From positions 1 to 7,965 of the forward strand of contig CAZGSP010000004.1 of the NCBI GenBank assembly GCA_964528565.1: DNA of 7,965 bases. The letters run 5' to 3'. Positions 5,595 through 7,965 of this stretch are shown one piece after another. The stretch comes from UBA10133 sp964528565 (GTDB taxonomy: Bacteria; Patescibacteriota; Microgenomatia; UBA1400; MFAQ01). Under the pieces are notes generated by a model. The model ran no database searches. It saw only the letters and a list, made by a program, of their open reading frames with translations, and was not told the origin of the DNA. Position 1 is the stretch's first letter; each line of letters begins with the position of its first letter. The translations under genes were made by a program, and so were the position numbers.

Positions 5595-6203
5595 CTACAT
5601 TTCTCCCCTGCCTTCCAGAGCTCTGGTGAGCGTCTGCCCATCCGCATACTCGATATCCGCCCCAGTTGGTAAACCACGCCCGATCCTGGTCACTTTGATG
5701 GTTTCCCTCAACCCCACCTCTTTCATTCTCTCGATAATAAACATAGCCGTCGCCTCCCCCTCCATGTTTGGATTGGTGGCCAGGATAAGTTCCTTGATCT
5801 CCCCCGCTTTTAGCCTGGCCATCAGCTGAGGGATCCGCAAGTCATTCGGCCCAATGCCTGCGAGAGGGTTTACCGAGCCTCCCAGTACGTGATAAACACC
5901 CTTGTAGCCGTCGGCGCGCTCAAACGCCAGTAGGTCGAGCGAGGTCTCCACCACACACACCAAGCTCTTATCCCTACTCTCATCCTGGCAGACCGGACAA
6001 AACTCCTCTTCACCCACGTTAAAACACAGGGCGCACAGCTTGGTATCTTTTTTCAAGTTTTCCAAAGATTGGGCAAACTTGGTCAGCTTCTCCTGAGGAA
6101 CGTTCAGCAGGTAATAAGCCAAGCGTGCCGCCGACTTCGGCCCGATACCGGGCAAGGCTTCAAACGCATCAATTACTTTCTGAACCGGCCTGATACTTCT
6201 CAT
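5595..6203 (-). CDS. recR: Recombination mediator protein RecR
   Basis: RecR works with RecO (and RecF) to load RecA onto SSB-coated single-stranded DNA during repair of gaps. The protein is 202 aa, the normal length. In order it has: a helix-hairpin-helix motif (residues about 17-28, LPGIGPKSAARLA), a C4 zinc finger with Cys57, Cys60, Cys69 and Cys72, and a TOPRIM domain (about 80-175) with Glu86, the HVLGG segment at 105-109, GIGP at 116-119 and ATNPNMEGEATA at 142-153. The C-terminal element is TRIGRGLPTGADIEYADG followed by LTRALEGR. The ATG at 6203 lies two bases behind the TAA of ybaB and eight bases behind AAGGGG (complement of 6212-6217), so the two are probably translationally coupled. 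This dnaX-ybaB-recR order is widely conserved in bacteria. All family motifs are intact. I see no convincing terminator behind the gene. Confidence 0.97.
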   Translation of the reverse strand: MRSIRPVQKVIDAFEALPGIGPKSAARLAYYLLNVPQEKLTKFAQSLENLKKDTKLCALCFNVGEEEFCPVCQDESRDKSLVCVVETSLDLLAFERADGYKGVYHVLGGSVNPLAGIGPNDLRIPQLMARLKAGEIKELILATNPNMEGEATAMFIIERMKEVGLRETIKVTRIGRGLPTGADIEYADGQTLTRALEGRGEM

Positions 6204-6205
6204 TT

Positions 6206-6499
6206 TTACATCCCCTTCGGCATGTTCCCCAGTACTTTTGATAGATCTCCCATGGAGTCCTTCATCTCTTCGGCCGCATATTTCTGGGCTTTGGTGATGG
6301 CTTCATTGATCACCTTGACCGCGGTATTCATGTTTTCTCCGCCGATAAAAAGCTCTTTGAGCTTGCCGTCCCCCGTGACTACCGCCTTCACATCGCCCTC
6401 TTCTATCTCCGTTTTGTGTCCGGCAATCTTCCGTTGAAGTAAAGCTAACTTAGCCAGAGCCGCACCTTGAGAGCCAAACTGTTTTATTCCATTGAACAT
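6206..6499 (-). CDS. ybaB: YbaB/EbfC-family nucleoid-associated protein
   Basis: YbaB/EbfC proteins are small dimeric DNA-binding proteins that coat the nucleoid. This one has 97 aa, slightly short but in range. Residues about 10-33 form the N-terminal helix, followed by the strands of the family core (GDVKAVVTGDGKLKELFIGG, about 35-54). A long C-terminal helix (about 58-87, AVKVINEAITKAQKYAAEEM) is followed by a flexible tail (GNMPKGM). Its position between dnaX and recR is the classic one and strongly supports the call. The ATG at 6499 has no SD sequence. A TATTTT element lies five bases upstream, so a leaderless transcript from an internal promoter is possible, in addition to readthrough from dnaX 63 bases upstream. 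The stop codon lies two bases from the recR start. Confidence 0.93.
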   Translation of the reverse strand: MFNGIKQFGSQGAALAKLALLQRKIAGHKTEIEEGDVKAVVTGDGKLKELFIGGENMNTAVKVINEAITKAQKYAAEEMKDSMGDLSKVLGNMPKGM

Positions 6500-6504
6500 A
6501 TTTG

Positions 6505-6533
6505 AAAATAACTTGTAACAGACTTATTGTATA
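6505..6533 (-). promoter_or_regulatory. Putative internal promoter before ybaB
   Basis: The minus strand has TATACA (6533-6528, four of six matches to TTGACA), 17 bases, then TATTTT (6510-6505, four of six matches to TATAAT), ending five bases before the ybaB ATG. This would give a leaderless ybaB-recR mRNA. TATACA could itself be read as a -10 box with a leader of about 22 nt. Both boxes are imperfect, so this is tentative. Confidence 0.35.
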
Positions 6534-6562
6534 TCAAAACAATCTATTCACTGCGGATTCTG

Positions 6563-7965
6563 TCAATTTCCAAAAATCTTTTCTGCCGCCGACATTACTC
6601 CACCGGTACTATTTAATATGTCTTCCTTGGGAGAAACCAAGTTGTCGTCCTCTTTATCTCCTTCGGTCCGAGCCATCCCCTTGTCCACCAGCACGCACTT
6701 AAAAGTCATTGGTCCCCATACTTTCGCCATTTGTTCTTCGATCAATTTTCTCTTGACTTCTCGTTCCAACATATCTTGCTGAAATCTGGAAGTCACGGAG
6801 ATCGTGAGAGACTTTCCCTGAATATCCACGGGAGAAACGAGACGAAGCATCCCGGCAAGCGATCCATTACTCTCCGCCATCGAGTTCAAAAAGTCCAACC
6901 AGCCCGTCTTTACTTTCTCAATATCCACCAATACCTCGGTCTGTGGTTGAATACTAATCATACTCGGATCACCCTCTTCTTGCCTCTCTATCAGGGCTCT
7001 CGAATTCATTTCGGCAATCGAATCTTTAGGAGCCGTTTTCTCTGGGGCAGGCATCCGGACTTTTGGGTTGGGTATTCCCCCTTTCTCGTCTAGGACTACC
7101 GACAGCAGAGCGATCTCTATCGGAAGCAGTGGTAACGGAGAAATTTTGATCCGGTCGGCGGAAGAAATCAGGTTGTCAATTATTTTTAGATAGGCGGCGG
7201 GGCTTTCTCCACTTCTGATCTTTTTCTCCATCTCCGCCTTGGCTTCCGTTAGCAGTGAAGCCACCAGTATCGGGGCTTTGACGCCCGTCTTTTCCATCTC
7301 CTCAAACATCTTGGTGATCTCACCGGTATCGGAAATAAGAACCGCCTCCAGCAATTTTTTTATCGAGTGTTTGCCCACTACTCCCAAGACCTTGGTCATA
7401 ACCTCTTCGTTGATTTTCTTTCCATACGAAGAAAGTTGCTCGAGTATCTTGTGGCCCTCACGGAAGCTTCCATCCGTCGCTTCGGCGATCTGCCGGAGAA
7501 CTTCTTTGTTGATGTCCAGCTTCTCACCCTTGACGGCTTTAAGAAGTGATTCCATGACCTCCTCCACCGTCGCTTTTGTGAAATTGATCCTGGCACATCT
7601 GCTGGCAATGGTCTCCGGTACTTTCTGTGACTCGGTAGTACACAAAATGAACAAGGCGTGTGCCGGTGGTTCTTCCAGGGTCTTAAGAAGCGCATTGAAG
7701 CCCGCGGTAGATACCATGTGAACTTCATCAATAATATAGATCTTCTTCTTCAGCTGAACAGGTGAAAGACGGACCTTTTCCCTGAGATCCCGGATATCGT
7801 CTACCAAACCGTTGCTGGCGGCATCGATCTCGATCACATCCACGCTACTGCCCCTGCCGATCACCCAACAAGCATCACACTCCCCGCAAGGCTCGGAAAA
7901 ATTTCCCGTTTTACCCTGATTATTCTCGCAATTGACTATCTGTGCCAAGATCCGAGCAGTGCTCG
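6563..7965 (-). CDS. dnaX: DNA polymerase III subunit gamma/tau, 5' end outside the window
   Basis: DnaX is the ATPase motor of the clamp loader that places the beta sliding clamp on DNA. The reading frame stays open to the window edge; the visible N-terminus reads STARILAQIVNCE, the sequence directly behind the GKT of Walker A, so only about 45-50 residues should be missing. Counting from the leucine codon TTG at 7948 as residue 1: zinc-module cysteines at 7, 21, 24 and 27 (CGECDAC), Walker B IIDEVH at 72-77, sensor 1 LCTTES at 102-107, and the SRC arginine-finger motif at 117-119. The sensor 2 segment is GSFREGHKILEQ (160-171) instead of the more common GS-RDA-S-LDQ type. Residues about 195-290 fit domain III, and 340-425 form a compact tau-like C-terminal domain before the final AAEKIFGN. 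No A-rich slippery heptamer for producing gamma is seen. It is the first gene of the dnaX-ybaB-recR cluster and ends in TGA. Confidence 0.97.
   Translation of the reverse strand, partial: STARILAQIVNCENNQGKTGNFSEPCGECDACWVIGRGSSVDVIEIDAASNGLVDDIRDLREKVRLSPVQLKKKIYIIDEVHMVSTAGFNALLKTLEEPPAHALFILCTTESQKVPETIASRCARINFTKATVEEVMESLLKAVKGEKLDINKEVLRQIAEATDGSFREGHKILEQLSSYGKKINEEVMTKVLGVVGKHSIKKLLEAVLISDTGEITKMFEEMEKTGVKAPILVASLLTEAKAEMEKKIRSGESPAAYLKIIDNLISSADRIKISPLPLLPIEIALLSVVLDEKGGIPNPKVRMPAPEKTAPKDSIAEMNSRALIERQEEGDPSMISIQPQTEVLVDIEKVKTGWLDFLNSMAESNGSLAGMLRLVSPVDIQGKSLTISVTSRFQQDMLEREVKRKLIEEQMAKVWGPMTFKCVLVDKGMARTEGDKEDDNLVSPKEDILNSTGGVMSAAEKIFGN

Noticed and set aside
6561..6566. Perfect minus-strand TTGACA at the end of dnaX as a -35 box for ybaB
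   Set aside because: It is 27 bases from the nearest good -10 candidate (TATACA), and 16-18 bases downstream only poor hexamers are found.
7201..7240. Possible slippery sequence for a gamma frameshift in dnaX (GAGAAAAAGATC on the minus strand)
   Set aside because: It has only five A before G, shorter than the A-AAA-AAG heptamer, and no clear stimulatory hairpin was seen; it also lies before the end of domain III.
7239..7721. 160-aa plus-strand open frame
   Set aside because: It is entirely antisense to dnaX, whose motifs are intact; Ser/Thr-rich composition is typical of a shadow frame.
7946..7948. TTG as the true start of dnaX
   Set aside because: The frame is open upstream and encodes STARI, the continuation of Walker A, so the codon is an internal leucine.
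1..7965. tRNA, rRNA, CRISPR array, insertion sequence or phage genes
   Set aside because: No cloverleaf with a T-arm GTTCRA pattern, no spaced direct repeats, and no transposase or phage motif were seen on either strand by reading.

Overview
The window reads as a compact bacterial chromosome segment with short intergenic gaps, small open reading frames and few recognisable families. Its overall look suggests a Candidate Phyla Radiation (Patescibacteria) genome, perhaps a Microgenomates-like lineage: many short unknown proteins, some genes with no Shine-Dalgarno (SD) sequence but a -10 box directly before the ATG, and a G+C-rich palindrome of a kind I associate with such genomes. This assignment is inference and has not been tested by search. 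TGA ends dnaX and occurs inside no gene, so the Gracilibacteria/SR1 code (TGA = glycine) is unlikely.

Layout. Bases 1-23 are a G+C-rich palindrome. Bases 41-449 form a complete small plus-strand transcription unit: a near-consensus promoter, two tiny membrane-protein genes (54 and 40 aa) with good SD sequences, and a strong intrinsic terminator. Next is cysS (cysteinyl-tRNA synthetase, minus strand, 452-1891). It diverges from a 507-aa multi-spanning membrane protein (plus strand, 1938-3461) that resembles GT-C/YfhO-like putative glycosyltransferases. Their 46-bp intergenic region carries overlapping promoter-like elements, and both genes look leaderless.

Bases 3486-5577 hold five minus-strand genes that I cannot assign to a function. 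They fall into units delimited by visible signals. One is promoter (5569-5577), 149-aa gene, 68-aa gene, terminator (4824-4849). The second is a lone 150-aa coiled-coil gene (4363-4815) squeezed directly behind that terminator. The third is promoter (4338-4346), 159-aa gene, 86-aa zinc-ribbon gene, terminator (3486-3511).

The last part, 5595-7965, is the conserved bacterial cluster dnaX-ybaB-recR on the minus strand: clamp-loader subunit, nucleoid-associated protein and recombinational repair protein. dnaX is cut by the window edge within its Walker A motif. cysS, dnaX, ybaB and recR are core housekeeping genes. The accessory interest lies in the unknown small genes between them and in the two styles of translation start. 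I see no tRNA, rRNA, CRISPR array or insertion sequence.
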